DNA from: AV40 sp963817335
GTDB taxonomy: Bacteria; Verrucomicrobiota; Verrucomicrobiia; Chthoniobacterales; UBA10450
NCBI GenBank assembly: GCA_963817335.1
Contig: CAWFNX010000001.1
Span: 248,001-312,000, forward strand
Length of the DNA: 64,000 nucleotides
Direction of reading: 5' to 3'
Below, in pieces: positions 1-9,859 of the stretch. How positions within the stretch are numbered: the first letter of the stretch is position 1; each line of letters begins with the position of its first letter. A model generated the notes under the pieces. It had not been told where the DNA came from. It saw nothing but the letters and a program-made list of their open reading frames with translations, and ran no database searches. The translations under genes were made by a program, and so were the position numbers.

Positions 1-1260
1 TCAGAAGTCACGTGGAAGAAACTCGTGGTCGACAAAATTCCGCTATTCGCGTTATCGGCGGGTTCGGTTGTAGCCACATTATGGGCGCAAAACTTCGCGC
101 TGGGATCAACCCAGTTTCTGCCGCTGCGCTGGCGAATCACCAACGCGCTCTTCAGTTATGTCGAGTACATCCGGCAACTGTTTTGGCCGGTAGACTTGAT
201 TCCGTTTTATGTTCATCCGGAAAACCGACTGGAGATCTGGCGGCTTTTGCTCGCGGTCGTCGTTTTAATTGCGGTAACGACGGTCGCTTTTGTGCGACGA
301 CGACAAAATCCGTATCTGATCGTCGGGTGGTTTTGGTACCTGGTGATGTTGATTCCGGTGATCGGAATTGTGCAGGTAGGACTACAAGGACACGCGGATC
401 GTTACACCTACTTGCCGGAGATCGGATTGGTGATCGCGTTGGTCTGGCTGGTGCGCGATCTAATTAAATCGTGGCTGTCACCCGGGAGCGAATCCGTAAA
501 GACGAAGCGCGCGCAGAAAATTGTTTTGAGCAGCGCAGGCGTGGTGGTCGTCCTGGCATTAACAATCTTGTCGGTTAAACAAACCGGGTACTGGCGGGAT
601 ACTGAAACATTGTGGCGCCACACCCTTGCCGTGACACCGGACAGTGATGTGGCGCTCACCGGCTTGGGCGGAATTTTGTTTGTCCGCGGCAACATCGACG
701 ATGCGATTGATGATTATGAACACGCGTTGCGTTTGCGCGATGGAAACGTGGCGGCGCATTTTGGATTGGCTCGAGCATTGGCGGCCAAACAGAAGACCGA
801 CACGGCGATTTTCCATCTTCGCAAGACGCTCGACATCCAACCTGACTATATAGCGGCCAGCAATGATCTGGGAGTGTTGCTTGCCAGCAAAGGTGAAATC
901 ACAGACGCGATCGCGGCCTGGCGGCAAACATTGTCGTTCGATCCCGACAACGCCGATGCCGCAAACAATATCGCATGGGTCCGGGCTACTGCGGCGGATC
1001 CAGATTTGCGCGACGGCAAAGAAGCGCTGGAGCTGGCCCGCCTGGCGATTAAAAATGGCGGCGAGAACGCAGTCGTCTTGCGAACGTTGGCGGCGGCCGA
1101 AGCGGAGAATGGCGAGTTTGGGCAAGCGGTTGCGACCTGTCAGCGAGGCGAACAGCTGGCCCAACAAAATGGCGATACTGGGATGATCGAAAGTTTGCGG
1201 CAGTGCGGCGAATCGTTCCGCCGCGGCGAGGCATGGCACGCGACCCAGGTCGCGCATTAA
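1..1260 (+). CDS. TMTC-like GT-C/TPR membrane protein, C-terminal part (5' end outside window)
   Basis: The reading frame is open to the left edge, so the N-terminal membrane part is missing. What remains starts with several hydrophobic segments (first ~160 residues) carrying a GHADRYTYLPEIGL stretch, then a soluble half with about four tetratricopeptide repeats (roughly residues 200-340). The codons before the first possible start read WKKLVVDKIPLFALS and match WKWLVLEKVPLLALS in the protein at 4876-6987, so the gene really continues leftwards. This layout (multispan membrane part, HADRYxYLP motif, TPR tail) is that of TMTC/DUF1736-type GT-C proteins; the eukaryotic TMTCs are O-mannosyltransferases. 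The sugar and acceptor of this bacterial member cannot be read from sequence. It is the first of three such proteins in 9 kb. A short GC-rich hairpin (about 1267-1281) follows the stop, but without a T-run. Confidence 0.8.
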   Translation, partial: SEVTWKKLVVDKIPLFALSAGSVVATLWAQNFALGSTQFLPLRWRITNALFSYVEYIRQLFWPVDLIPFYVHPENRLEIWRLLLAVVVLIAVTTVAFVRRRQNPYLIVGWFWYLVMLIPVIGIVQVGLQGHADRYTYLPEIGLVIALVWLVRDLIKSWLSPGSESVKTKRAQKIVLSSAGVVVVLALTILSVKQTGYWRDTETLWRHTLAVTPDSDVALTGLGGILFVRGNIDDAIDDYEHALRLRDGNVAAHFGLARALAAKQKTDTAIFHLRKTLDIQPDYIAASNDLGVLLASKGEITDAIAAWRQTLSFDPDNADAANNIAWVRATAADPDLRDGKEALELARLAIKNGGENAVVLRTLAAAEAENGEFGQAVATCQRGEQLAQQNGDTGMIESLRQCGESFRRGEAWHATQVAH

Positions 1261-1508
1261 GGCACCCCGGCCCGTGGCCGGTCTGGCGGTTGCCTGCGAA
1301 AGGCCGAATCAGGGGCAAAAATTCTTTAATTTTTTTCTAGGCAGGCGCCGGGAAATCCGATAGAACCGCCCAAAACGGGAGCTGGCCCAGACACTGGGCT
1401 CGGTTTGCCCGTTCAAAAAAATTTCAAAAAACTAAAAAAAAACCTTGTCAGCCTGCTGACTTTTCAATAATCCCTAGCGCAAACCTAACCAAACCCATGG
1501 AGAAACCA

Positions 1509-4500
1509 ATGACTAGAAACGTGCAAAAAACGTTGGGAATTAGCGTCGCTCTTGTAGCAGCCGTCGCATTTCCATTAATCATCGCGACGAGCGCGCGTGC
1601 TCAAGAACCGGCACCCGCACCAGCGGTGACCGGATCCAATATCGCGCCGAATGCGGCCGCACCAGCGGCAACCGAGGCGACAGCTGAGCGCGTCGTCGTG
1701 ACCGGTTCGAACATTCCGACCGCAGAAGAAGTCGGTCCGAACCCAGTTGATACCTATCGCCGCGACGACATTACCCGCTTGGGTGTGCGCACTCCTACCG
1801 ACCTGGTATTGAGACTTCCGGCCTCAACCGGATCCAACACCACTGAAAACAACACCAACGGTGGTGACGGTAGTACGCGTATCAGTCTCCGTGGTATCGA
1901 TCCGAAAGAAACCCTCGTATTGCAGGACGGCCGACGTCTGGCGTATGCGGGTTCGTCGTCAATCGATTTCAACGGGTTCCCGTTGGGCTTGATCGATCAC
2001 ATCGACATCCTGAAAGACGGTGCTTCGCCGGTTTACGGCACCGAGGCTGTCGCTGGCGTGGTGAACGTATTTTTGATTCACCGCTTCCGTGGGTTGGAGG
2101 TTTACGCTAGCTATGGCAACACCAATCTTGGTTTCGCTGGTGACCGTGGGGAAGAGACCGCCTACCTGCTCGCAGGTACGGGTGACGACAAAACCAACAT
2201 CGTGGTTTACGCCGGCATGTATAATGCCTCGGCCCTTTATTCGCGCGACGTCAACATCTCGCACGACCCGGACAAGTCTGATTACGGTAGCTTTGACCTC
2301 CGCAGCAGTAACATGGCTGGCAAGATTACCAGCCAGTACTTCCTCGGCTTGGCCAAGAATCCGTTCAAACTGGGTCTCAAAACGCCGACCCCGCACGCTG
2401 CGGCAAACCAATTCACCGATACGCAGTATGGAGCGCCCTTCTTCCTTCCGGGGCAAGTAAATCCAAATCCTGGTATTACGTCTGAGCGGTTTCTGTTCAA
2501 TTTCGCAGATTTGACGCCCGACCTCGCTGCGACAGATCGCGAATATCTGTACGGTTCGATGGACCGTGATATTTGCGACAAATACCTGACCGTGTTTGCG
2601 GACTTCAAGTATTTCCGCCAGTTCTGGGACGGCGGTCTGGCGCCGACGCCGTTCACACCTGACGTCTGGACGGACACTGGCGGCTTCGCAGAGAGCTTCC
2701 AAGTTCCTGGAAATCCTTTAGGAACAACGCCTGCCCACGCATTCGGTATCAGCAGCTCTGGTTTCAGCGTGCCGACCCAGAACGCGTTCAACCCGTTCAC
2801 GGTTGGCGATTACACCTCGAACGGCGGGTTCAACGGCACCTTCCCGGTGTTCTCGATCCCGAGCGCGGCGCCTCCGGGAACCGCCTTCACAACTGGTGTC
2901 AAATACCGCTCCTTGGAGGCCGGTTTGCGCACAGCTAAAATTCGGACAGACAACTACGTCTTCACGGGCGGGTTGAAGGGCAATTTGGGTGAATTCTCCA
3001 ATGCCTGGGATCAGCTAAAGACCTGGGAATGGGAGTTCGGCTTCCGCTACAACGAAAGCAACCGTACTGCCAATACCGGCGGAATCGTGAACAACAACGC
3101 GTTGCGCACCTTCCTGCTCGATACCGACCCGGCCACGGCGTTCAATCCATTCGGCAAGAACGTAAACAACCGCAGAACGCTTGATCAGATCTTTATCACA
3201 GCTCACGACGTCGAGAACTCGGTTATTATGACTGAAGACTTCGCCGTGCGTGGTGACATGTTCAATCTGCCAGGCGGCGCGGTTCGCTTCGCGATTGGCG
3301 CTCAGCACCTTGGCAACACCTTCCACGATCAGCCCGATCCGTTGACTGTTACCGGCCAGACAACCGGTTCGACCAACGGACAGCCCACCAAGGGCAACCG
3401 TGACGTCTGGTCAGCGTTCTGGGAAACCCGAGTGCCTGTGACCGGACCGACCTGGAACTTCCCGGGGGCCTACAGCTTGGAGTTCGGGTATGCCGAACGG
3501 TATGACAGCTACAGCGACTTCGGATCGACAGAACGTCCGAAGTTCGACGTTCGCTGGCAGCCGATCGACCAGTCTCTGACCCTGCGCGCAGCCTACATCG
3601 AAGCGTTCCACGCTCCGAGCTTGTTTGAACTGTTCGGTGGGACGACGCAGAGCTTCCCGGCTGTCCAGGATACCTGCGCCTGCAACACGGAAGCACAGGT
3701 CGAGCAGCACATTCTGGGTAACCCTACCCTGAATCCGGAAATTGCGTACGAATACACCTATGGCGGTGTGCTCACTCCAGGCAAATGGTGGGCGCCGTTA
3801 CAAGGCTTGACCTTGTCGGCGGACTTCATCCACATCGACATCCGAAACTTCACTACGACCCTCGACGCTCAGACATTGATTGAGCGAGCCGGCCCGCAAG
3901 ATGCGAACGGCACCCAAACATTGGGCGTATCTCAGGTCTTCCGAAACGGACCCAACGGCCCAATTACGCTGTTGATTACGCCGGAACAAAATCTTGGTCG
4001 GGAAATCCTAAGCGCCTGGGACTTCGAAGTTGTTGAAATCTTCGAGACCAGCCGGTTGGGACATGGCGACTGGGGAACATTTACCGCGACCTGGAACGAA
4101 ACCTACATGGCTGACGTAGACATCCAATTGCTGCCCAACGGCAAGCGGACCACTGCGGTCGGCAAGTTCGGTGGCGGCTTCCAAGGCACCAACGGCGGCG
4201 GTTCATTCACTCACAACCGCTGGTACGCCAGCCTGTTCTACGACGGCCCGTCCGGTTCGTGGATGCAAGGCATCGATGGCGGCTTTGTTGTCCACTACAT
4301 CGGCCAATACTGGGATAACTCGGCCTTCGTGCCCGCTGTTACTGGTCCTGGTCACCCTGGCTTTAAAACAGGTAATAATGTCGGCCACTTTGATTCACAG
4401 ACTCGTAAAGTTCGTGAGTGGGTCACGCTCGACCTCATCGTCAACTACACGTTCAACCTCCCGCCGCCCGCGGCCCAATCCGAAGTTGCCGGATACGCCA

Positions 4501-4745
4501 AGGATGGTGGCAAGAACGTGAAGATGAGCGGCAAGGACAAGAACGTGATGCCGGTTTCCACTGCTGAATACAATCCGTGCGGTTGGAGAGCCTGGCTGAA
4601 CAACACCACACTTACCTTCGGTATCGATAACTTGTTCGATAGCGAGCCGCCATTCGTGGCCGCCTCGTTCGAGAACGGTTACGACGAAAGTACCGCCAAC
4701 GCCAAAGGCCGACTCTGGTACATGGCTATCAAGAAACGGTTCTAA
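1509..4745 (+). CDS. TonB-dependent outer-membrane receptor
   Basis: About 1078 residues. A signal peptide (hydrophobic 9-26, Ala-Arg-Ala before Gln32) is followed by an Ala/Pro-rich spacer and then VVVTGSNIP at 62-70, as in receptors of proteobacterial 'VVVTGSRI' type. The plug domain follows (SLRGIDPKETLVLQDGRR and the DILKDGASPVYGTEAVAGVV signature), then a long beta-barrel ending in the outer-membrane C-terminal Phe (IKKRF). The in-frame ATG at 1497 is possible, but GGAG at 1499-1502 sits 6 nt before the ATG at 1509, which I prefer. The 236-nt gap upstream is A-rich near 1415-1442 and has no riboswitch I can recognise; TTGTCA at 1445 is a weak -35 candidate. The substrate is unknown; size and type suit an oligosaccharide or peptide. 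It stands alone between two TPR/GT-C genes with a strong terminator behind it. Confidence 0.93.
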   Translation: MTRNVQKTLGISVALVAAVAFPLIIATSARAQEPAPAPAVTGSNIAPNAAAPAATEATAERVVVTGSNIPTAEEVGPNPVDTYRRDDITRLGVRTPTDLVLRLPASTGSNTTENNTNGGDGSTRISLRGIDPKETLVLQDGRRLAYAGSSSIDFNGFPLGLIDHIDILKDGASPVYGTEAVAGVVNVFLIHRFRGLEVYASYGNTNLGFAGDRGEETAYLLAGTGDDKTNIVVYAGMYNASALYSRDVNISHDPDKSDYGSFDLRSSNMAGKITSQYFLGLAKNPFKLGLKTPTPHAAANQFTDTQYGAPFFLPGQVNPNPGITSERFLFNFADLTPDLAATDREYLYGSMDRDICDKYLTVFADFKYFRQFWDGGLAPTPFTPDVWTDTGGFAESFQVPGNPLGTTPAHAFGISSSGFSVPTQNAFNPFTVGDYTSNGGFNGTFPVFSIPSAAPPGTAFTTGVKYRSLEAGLRTAKIRTDNYVFTGGLKGNLGEFSNAWDQLKTWEWEFGFRYNESNRTANTGGIVNNNALRTFLLDTDPATAFNPFGKNVNNRRTLDQIFITAHDVENSVIMTEDFAVRGDMFNLPGGAVRFAIGAQHLGNTFHDQPDPLTVTGQTTGSTNGQPTKGNRDVWSAFWETRVPVTGPTWNFPGAYSLEFGYAERYDSYSDFGSTERPKFDVRWQPIDQSLTLRAAYIEAFHAPSLFELFGGTTQSFPAVQDTCACNTEAQVEQHILGNPTLNPEIAYEYTYGGVLTPGKWWAPLQGLTLSADFIHIDIRNFTTTLDAQTLIERAGPQDANGTQTLGVSQVFRNGPNGPITLLITPEQNLGREILSAWDFEVVEIFETSRLGHGDWGTFTATWNETYMADVDIQLLPNGKRTTAVGKFGGGFQGTNGGGSFTHNRWYASLFYDGPSGSWMQGIDGGFVVHYIGQYWDNSAFVPAVTGPGHPGFKTGNNVGHFDSQTRKVREWVTLDLIVNYTFNLPPPAAQSEVAGYAKDGGKNVKMSGKDKNVMPVSTAEYNPCGWRAWLNNTTLTFGIDNLFDSEPPFVAASFENGYDESTANAKGRLWYMAIKKRF

Positions 4746-4768
4746 CCGACTCCTGATTTAGAATTCGA

Positions 4769-4806
4769 CGGCCGGGCTCCAAATGGAACCCGGCCGTTTG
4801 TTTTTC
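4769..4806 (+). terminator. Rho-independent terminator of the TonB receptor gene
   Basis: ACGGCCGGG (4769-4777) pairs with CCCGGCCGT (4790-4798), extended by TCC/GGA across a one-base bulge on each side, followed by TTTGTTTTT. It lies 24 nt after the receptor stop, between two convergent genes. Confidence 0.85.
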
Positions 4807-4875
4807 GGCGATTCCGCGAGCGCAACGTTCGCGTCGAATTCGGGAATCAGTTCGCGCTCATTGTTTGGCGCGTCG

Positions 4876-6987
4876 TCACTGAGAGGCCGGTCCGCCGGGG
4901 GATCCTGAATCGCGAAGCGGCGAATTTTGTTCGAACAGCCTGATATTCGACTCCAACGTTTCGACCAGCGCGAGATTGCCTTGCGATTTGGCAAGAACGA
5001 TCCCGTTCTGCGCAGCCTTGATCGCTTCGGGAAACCTTCCGGCCTCCGCATAGGCGGCTGCCGCCAGCCTCCAGATCCTGGCATTCTTTCCGCCGGACAA
5101 ATTGATCGCCCGTTCTGCCAGCTCAACTGCTTTCGGTCCGTTACGAACCGATGGGTCGGAGAACGTCGACAGGACCCAGACGAGATTGCATTCCGCTTCG
5201 AGATTCTTGGAATCGATTCGGAGCGTTTTCTCCCATTCTTTAATCGCCTGCTGCACTCCTTCGGTCTGGGATAACGCGATAGCCAGATTATTATGCGCCT
5301 CGGGGTAGTTCGGATTTAACTCCAAGGCGCGGCGCAAATGGGCGAGGGCTTGGTCGGTCTTGCCCGCTCGCAGGAGAGCGTTTCCGAGATTGTTGTGCCC
5401 TTGCGAAAAATTCGGATAAAGTTCGACTTCCGACTCGTAGTTCGCGATCGCTTGCTCGACCTGTCCTTGCTGAAGGAAAACGTTGCCGAGATTGAAATGG
5501 GCGCGGGGTAACTTCGGATTCAATTGGATCGCACTTTGTAAATGAGTGATCGCTTCATCCAATTGAGACGTCCGGGCCAGGGCCGCACCCAAAACGCCGT
5601 GAGCATCCGCGCTGTCGGGTAAGAGTTTCACTGCTTCACGGGCCTGGGCGATTGCGTCGTTAATTCGTCCTTTATCAAGGTAAGCATCCGACAAGTGTTC
5701 CCGGGCCATCTCGTTGTCCGATGTTGCGGCGAGCGCGTGTTCCCAAAGCGATTGGCTGTCGAACCAATGGGACGTTTGAAGGTGCGCAGACCAGGTAAGA
5801 CCGATAACGGCTGGTACAGCGAGCGTGCCGACGACTACGCGTTGATACCGCCATGCTTTGGTTAGGTCGGCAATGCCCCACGCTACGATGAGACAAAGGC
5901 CGATCTGCGGAAGATAATTGTAACGATCGGCGTGGGCCTGAATGCCGACTTGAACAATTCCGAGGACGGGAACCAGCATTCCAGCAAACCACAACCAGCC
6001 GACCAGGAGATACGGTTTAGTGCGTCGCACCGCGAACGTTCCTGCGCTCACAGCCACGAAAAGCGCAATCGTCACAATGACTTCCGAGCTCGGAATGCCG
6101 TTTTCGGGGTAAGGATAAAATGCCGCCAGATTGCGAGGCCAAAATGTCTGGCCCAGATAGATCATGAGCGACACAAAGGCGTTACCGATTCGCGATTCCG
6201 GCGACACGTGCCGTATTAAATTTATGCTGCGCTCTTGCGTGATAATGGCTCCAGCACTTGCGGCGGCGGATAGTGCCAACAGGGGGACTTTTTCCAGCAC
6301 GAGCCATTTCCAGGGCCGCTTTGGGAATTTCTTTTCTGATTTAGTGGAGGAATCCCCCACCTGATCGAACCGCTGCAGAGGCCAGTAATCCACCAATAGC
6401 AGGACAAGCGGCACCGTCACCAGCATTGGCTTGGCCATCAGTCCGAAGGCAAACAAGATCGCCATCAGAATGTATCTCGGCCACGACGGCCGCTTGGCGT
6501 AATGCACGTAGCTGATCATGGTGAGCATGAAAAAAACGGCGCTCAGGACATCCTTGCGTTCCGCAACCCAGGCGACTGATTCCACATGTAAGGGGTGAAT
6601 CGAGAACACCGCCGCGACGAAAGCACTCGGCCAGAGTGCATCAGTCATTTCAAAGAGAATGAGCAGGAGGAGAATGGCGGCGATTGAATGCAACGCGACG
6701 TTGGTGAAGTGATGGCCAGCCGGGGCAACGCCGTAGAGCTGACAGTCCAGCATGTGCGAAAGAATCGTTATCGGATGCCAGTTGGCCGCGACCGAATGGG
6801 TGAAGGCCCATTTGATTCCATCGACACTAATTCCACGCGTTACCTGGCTGTTTCGGTAGACGTAGGTGCCGTCATCGAGGTTAACGAACAGATGTCCGAG
6901 CGTCTGCCCGAAAACTATCCAAATGAGCGCGACCAGCGCGATTGAGATCCCGATGAGCTTCAAGGTGAGGATCGCACGGTTGCTCAT
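4876..6987 (-). CDS. TMTC-like GT-C membrane protein with C-terminal TPRs
   Basis: About 703 residues. The N-terminal ~420 residues are multispan membrane, with an early acidic pair NLDDGTYVY (Asp38-Asp39, the position of the catalytic Asp in GT-C enzymes), then WHPITILSHMLDCQLYG, HPLHVESVAWVAERKD and QAHADRYNYLPQIGL, all typical of TMTC/DUF1736 proteins. Residues ~430-650 hold five or six TPRs (for example LGNVFLQQGQVEQAIANYES). The frame can be extended to a TTG at 7023, but the ATG at 6987 opens directly into the first membrane helix and is more likely. Family knowledge suggests transfer of a polyprenyl-phosphate-linked sugar to a protein in the periplasm, with the TPRs binding the acceptor; that role is inferred. 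It diverges from the homologous gene starting near 7029, so both probably share a promoter region. Confidence 0.85.
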   Translation of the reverse strand: MSNRAILTLKLIGISIALVALIWIVFGQTLGHLFVNLDDGTYVYRNSQVTRGISVDGIKWAFTHSVAANWHPITILSHMLDCQLYGVAPAGHHFTNVALHSIAAILLLLILFEMTDALWPSAFVAAVFSIHPLHVESVAWVAERKDVLSAVFFMLTMISYVHYAKRPSWPRYILMAILFAFGLMAKPMLVTVPLVLLLVDYWPLQRFDQVGDSSTKSEKKFPKRPWKWLVLEKVPLLALSAAASAGAIITQERSINLIRHVSPESRIGNAFVSLMIYLGQTFWPRNLAAFYPYPENGIPSSEVIVTIALFVAVSAGTFAVRRTKPYLLVGWLWFAGMLVPVLGIVQVGIQAHADRYNYLPQIGLCLIVAWGIADLTKAWRYQRVVVGTLAVPAVIGLTWSAHLQTSHWFDSQSLWEHALAATSDNEMAREHLSDAYLDKGRINDAIAQAREAVKLLPDSADAHGVLGAALARTSQLDEAITHLQSAIQLNPKLPRAHFNLGNVFLQQGQVEQAIANYESEVELYPNFSQGHNNLGNALLRAGKTDQALAHLRRALELNPNYPEAHNNLAIALSQTEGVQQAIKEWEKTLRIDSKNLEAECNLVWVLSTFSDPSVRNGPKAVELAERAINLSGGKNARIWRLAAAAYAEAGRFPEAIKAAQNGIVLAKSQGNLALVETLESNIRLFEQNSPLRDSGSPGGPASQ

Positions 6988-7028
6988 TGTGCAATCGATA
7001 GAATCGACAACCCACTCGGTCAAAAGAA

Positions 7029-8756
7029 ATGGGTACCAACGCGCGGCCCCTACGATCGTTCGAAATCTCTTTGGAAGTCAACCCGGCTCAAATAATATCC
7101 GCATCGGATATGGGCCGCTCTTTCTCCGGGTCACGTGCCATCGTCCTTGTGGGCGCAGTGCTCCTGTGCGCAATAACAGTTTTGGTTTATGCCCCGGTGT
7201 GGCATGGCGCGTTCATTTGGGACGACGACCGCTACGTTACAAACAACCCGCTGTTGACTGCGCCCGACGGTTGGCGGCGTATATGGTTCTCCCTCGATGC
7301 GCCGTCGCAGTATTTTCCGCTTTCTTACACCCTCCTGCGCCTGGAGCGCTCTCTGTGGGGCTTAGATCCAGTCGGGTACCACTGGGTCAATATCCTTTTG
7401 CACGCGTTCAACGCTCTTTTGGTCTGGCGTGTCCTTGGCCGACTGAACATTCCGGGATCGTGGATGGCGGCGGCGATCTTCGCCTTGCATCCAGTCCAAG
7501 TGGAATCGGTCGCCTGGGTTTCCGAAGTCAAAAACCTTCTGATGGGATTCTTTTTTCTGATCACCTTGCTGGCCTGGATCGAATTTGTAGATTCGGCTGA
7601 CAAACGCAGGCCGATCTTCTACGCCGCGGCCTTGGTATGTTATTTTCTCGCGCTGGCCGCGAAGTCGACTGCTTGCACGCTGCCCGCGGCCTTGCTTTTG
7701 ATCCTTTGGTGGAAGAAAAAGCCAATCGACCGCAGAGCAATTGTTGAGCTCTTTCCGTTTTTCGTTCTCGCTGCTGGTGCCGGACTGCTCGCCATGTGGT
7801 GGGAAAAATATCATCAAGGCACCCGGGTTCTCGTCTCGCTCGCGCCCCTCGAGCGAATCCTGATCGCGAGCCGGGCGGTGTGGTTTTACTTGAGCAAGAT
7901 TTTTTGGCCGTCGGACCTGACCTTCATTTACCCCAGATGGAATATTGATGGATCCAACCTGATTTCCTACTCTTGGCTTGTCATCACCGTCCTGGCGGTG
8001 GGGCTTATCTATTTTACCAGACGGTTCGTCGGACGCGGGATCGAAGGCGCTATCTTGTTTTTTGTAGTGACGCTGTCGCCGCTGCTCGGGTTCATAATGC
8101 TTTACACATTTCGCTACAGCTTCGTGGCGGACCATTATCAATACCTGGCTTGCATCGGACCGATGGCCCTTGTCTCCGCCGGCTTTGCTAAATTCATCGG
8201 ACGACTGGGAAGTGCGCGATGGATGGGATGGGCTGGTGTGTGGGCGATTCTGGCCTGTTTATGCCTGCTAACGTCTCGACAGAGCAGCACCTATCGAGAT
8301 CTCGAGACTCTTTGGCGAACCACAATCGAGAAGGATCCCCGCTCTTGGATGGCCTACAACAATCTGGGAGTTGTCCAGTTCGAAAAGGGCGAGATCGACG
8401 ATGCGATTGAAAAATATAAACAGTCGCTCGAGCTACATCCGGATTATCCCGAAGCGCTCTACAATCTCGGGAGCGCGGTTTTGCAGAAAGGCGATGTCGA
8501 TAAAGCGATTGACCTGTGTGAGCGAGCGTTAAAACTTCAACCAACAGACGCGGACGCGCACGTCGTTCTCGGCAATGCGCTGATGCTCAAAGACGACGTT
8601 GACGGTGCGATTAGCCAATACCGCCAGGCGTTGAAGCTTCGACCGAACGATTCCAATGCCCATCACAATCTAGGTGTTGCTTTGCAACAGCAGGGGAAAA
8701 CAGAAGAAGCTGCCAGCGAGATTGAAAAGGCAACTCGGCCCGACCAAAAGCCTTAA
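7029..8756 (+). CDS. TMTC-like GT-C membrane protein with C-terminal TPRs
   Basis: 575 residues from the ATG at 7029; an internal ATG at 7110 opens straight into the first membrane helix and may be the true start (548 residues). The membrane part carries AFIWDDDRYVTNN (acidic triplet at the GT-C catalytic position), HPVQVESVAWVSEVKNLLMG and SFVADHYQYLACIGP. Three or four TPRs occupy the last ~140 residues (WMAYNNLGVVQFEKGEIDDA, YNLGSAVLQKGDVDKAI and so on). It is the third TMTC-like gene of the region and diverges from the second. The predicted role is transfer of a lipid-linked sugar to envelope proteins; neither sugar nor acceptor can be stated. It converges on the epimerase gene with 14 nt between stops. 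Confidence 0.85.
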   Translation: MGTNARPLRSFEISLEVNPAQIISASDMGRSFSGSRAIVLVGAVLLCAITVLVYAPVWHGAFIWDDDRYVTNNPLLTAPDGWRRIWFSLDAPSQYFPLSYTLLRLERSLWGLDPVGYHWVNILLHAFNALLVWRVLGRLNIPGSWMAAAIFALHPVQVESVAWVSEVKNLLMGFFFLITLLAWIEFVDSADKRRPIFYAAALVCYFLALAAKSTACTLPAALLLILWWKKKPIDRRAIVELFPFFVLAAGAGLLAMWWEKYHQGTRVLVSLAPLERILIASRAVWFYLSKIFWPSDLTFIYPRWNIDGSNLISYSWLVITVLAVGLIYFTRRFVGRGIEGAILFFVVTLSPLLGFIMLYTFRYSFVADHYQYLACIGPMALVSAGFAKFIGRLGSARWMGWAGVWAILACLCLLTSRQSSTYRDLETLWRTTIEKDPRSWMAYNNLGVVQFEKGEIDDAIEKYKQSLELHPDYPEALYNLGSAVLQKGDVDKAIDLCERALKLQPTDADAHVVLGNALMLKDDVDGAISQYRQALKLRPNDSNAHHNLGVALQQQGKTEEAASEIEKATRPDQKP

Positions 8757-8770
8757 CGGGGGATTGCGGA

Positions 8771-9793
8771 TTACTCCCAATAATGGGCATGGTGCCGCCG
8801 ATAATATTCAAGGGTCTCTTTGAGTCCGCTCTCCAATGTCACTTGCGGGGACCACCCAAGCTGAGTTTCGATCTTTCGGAAATCGGCATAATAGTCGCCA
8901 ATATCAATGGTCTTTCGATCTTCCGGGAAGGGGATCACTTCGTATCGACCACCGCCATTCATTCGAACAAGCAATTCCGCCAGTTCCTTCAAACTGACGT
9001 GTTCGCGGTGACCGAGATTGAAAATTTGACCGGCCGACGCATCGCTCGCCGCAACAGACAAGAGCGCTTCCACTACATCGGTAACAAAATTAAAATCGCG
9101 CCGCTGCTCGCCGGTGCCGAAAACCTGGATTGGTTTCTGCTCGATCAATTGCCGAATCCAAATCCCGAGAAAGGTTTGACGCGCGTCTTTCACTCGCATG
9201 CCCGGCCCGTAGGTGTTGGTCAGCCGCAAAGCGCAAGCGCGAATTCCATAAACGTCGTTGTAGAGCAAATGGTACCATTCGCCGGCTAGCTTGTTGATAC
9301 CGTTTACATCAACCGGATTGACGGGATGACTTTCGTCTACCGGAAGATACTTTGGGCGGCCGTAAACCTGCCGGGTGCTGGCAAAAACGATTTTCAAATC
9401 GCGATTGTGCAATTTACAAGCCTCCAGAATTTGCAGTTGCGCTGCTGCGTTAATGTTCAAATCGGTCAAGGGATCTCTCATCGAATCCAAATGACTGGTT
9501 TGGCCGGCGAGATTGAAGAGAAACTGACGATTCTTGATCAAATTAGACATTGCCGCCGCGTCTCGAACGTCGGTTAGGTCGACATTTACGCGATCCCGGA
9601 TGTCATGGATGTTGAAAAGGTTTCCTCCGTATTCCGGAATCAGGCTGTCTACGAGCGTGACTTTGGCACCCAGGCCGACCAGTCGGCGCACCAAGGCCGA
9701 TCCGATAAAGCCGAGGCCTCCGGTGACGAGCACGTCGGCTCCGGCGAAGATATTGTGGTTCCGAGCCACTTCGGGATTGTAGGGTGCGATCAA
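8771..9793 (-). CDS. NAD-dependent nucleotide-sugar epimerase/dehydratase (extended SDR)
   Basis: About 340 residues. The Rossmann motif VTGGLGFIGS is near residues 23-32, followed by VDSLIPEYGGN, the FNLAGQTSH segment, the FASTRQVYG strand and the sugar-binding LRLTNTYGPGM region, so this is an extended SDR acting on a nucleotide sugar. The YxxxK motif reads NGINK: the catalytic Tyr position is Asn, although the Lys is kept. I have the impression that DVNGINK recurs in one subfamily, but cannot check. The longest frame starts at a TTG (9793); an in-frame GTG at 9769 is an alternative. The gene diverges from the polyprenyl-phosphate glycosyltransferase and probably supplies its sugar nucleotide. 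The exact product is unknown. Confidence 0.85.
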   Translation of the reverse strand: MIAPYNPEVARNHNIFAGADVLVTGGLGFIGSALVRRLVGLGAKVTLVDSLIPEYGGNLFNIHDIRDRVNVDLTDVRDAAAMSNLIKNRQFLFNLAGQTSHLDSMRDPLTDLNINAAAQLQILEACKLHNRDLKIVFASTRQVYGRPKYLPVDESHPVNPVDVNGINKLAGEWYHLLYNDVYGIRACALRLTNTYGPGMRVKDARQTFLGIWIRQLIEQKPIQVFGTGEQRRDFNFVTDVVEALLSVAASDASAGQIFNLGHREHVSLKELAELLVRMNGGGRYEVIPFPEDRKTIDIGDYYADFRKIETQLGWSPQVTLESGLKETLEYYRRHHAHYWE

Positions 9794-9859
9794 AAAGATT
9801 TTCTATAACTTTCCGCGTTTTTTTTGGCAGAATCGGGCGATCTGAGCCTACCATCTGCA

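Noticed and set aside
1261..1496. Possible riboswitch before the TonB receptor
   Set aside because: Only short hairpins (CCGGCC/GGCCGG, GCCCAG/CTGGGC) and an A-rich stretch; no cobalamin- or TPP-type conserved core could be found.
1959..2702. 247-residue open frame antisense to the TonB receptor
   Set aside because: Composition is Arg/Val/Glu-biased and it has no motif; the receptor on the plus strand explains the sequence.
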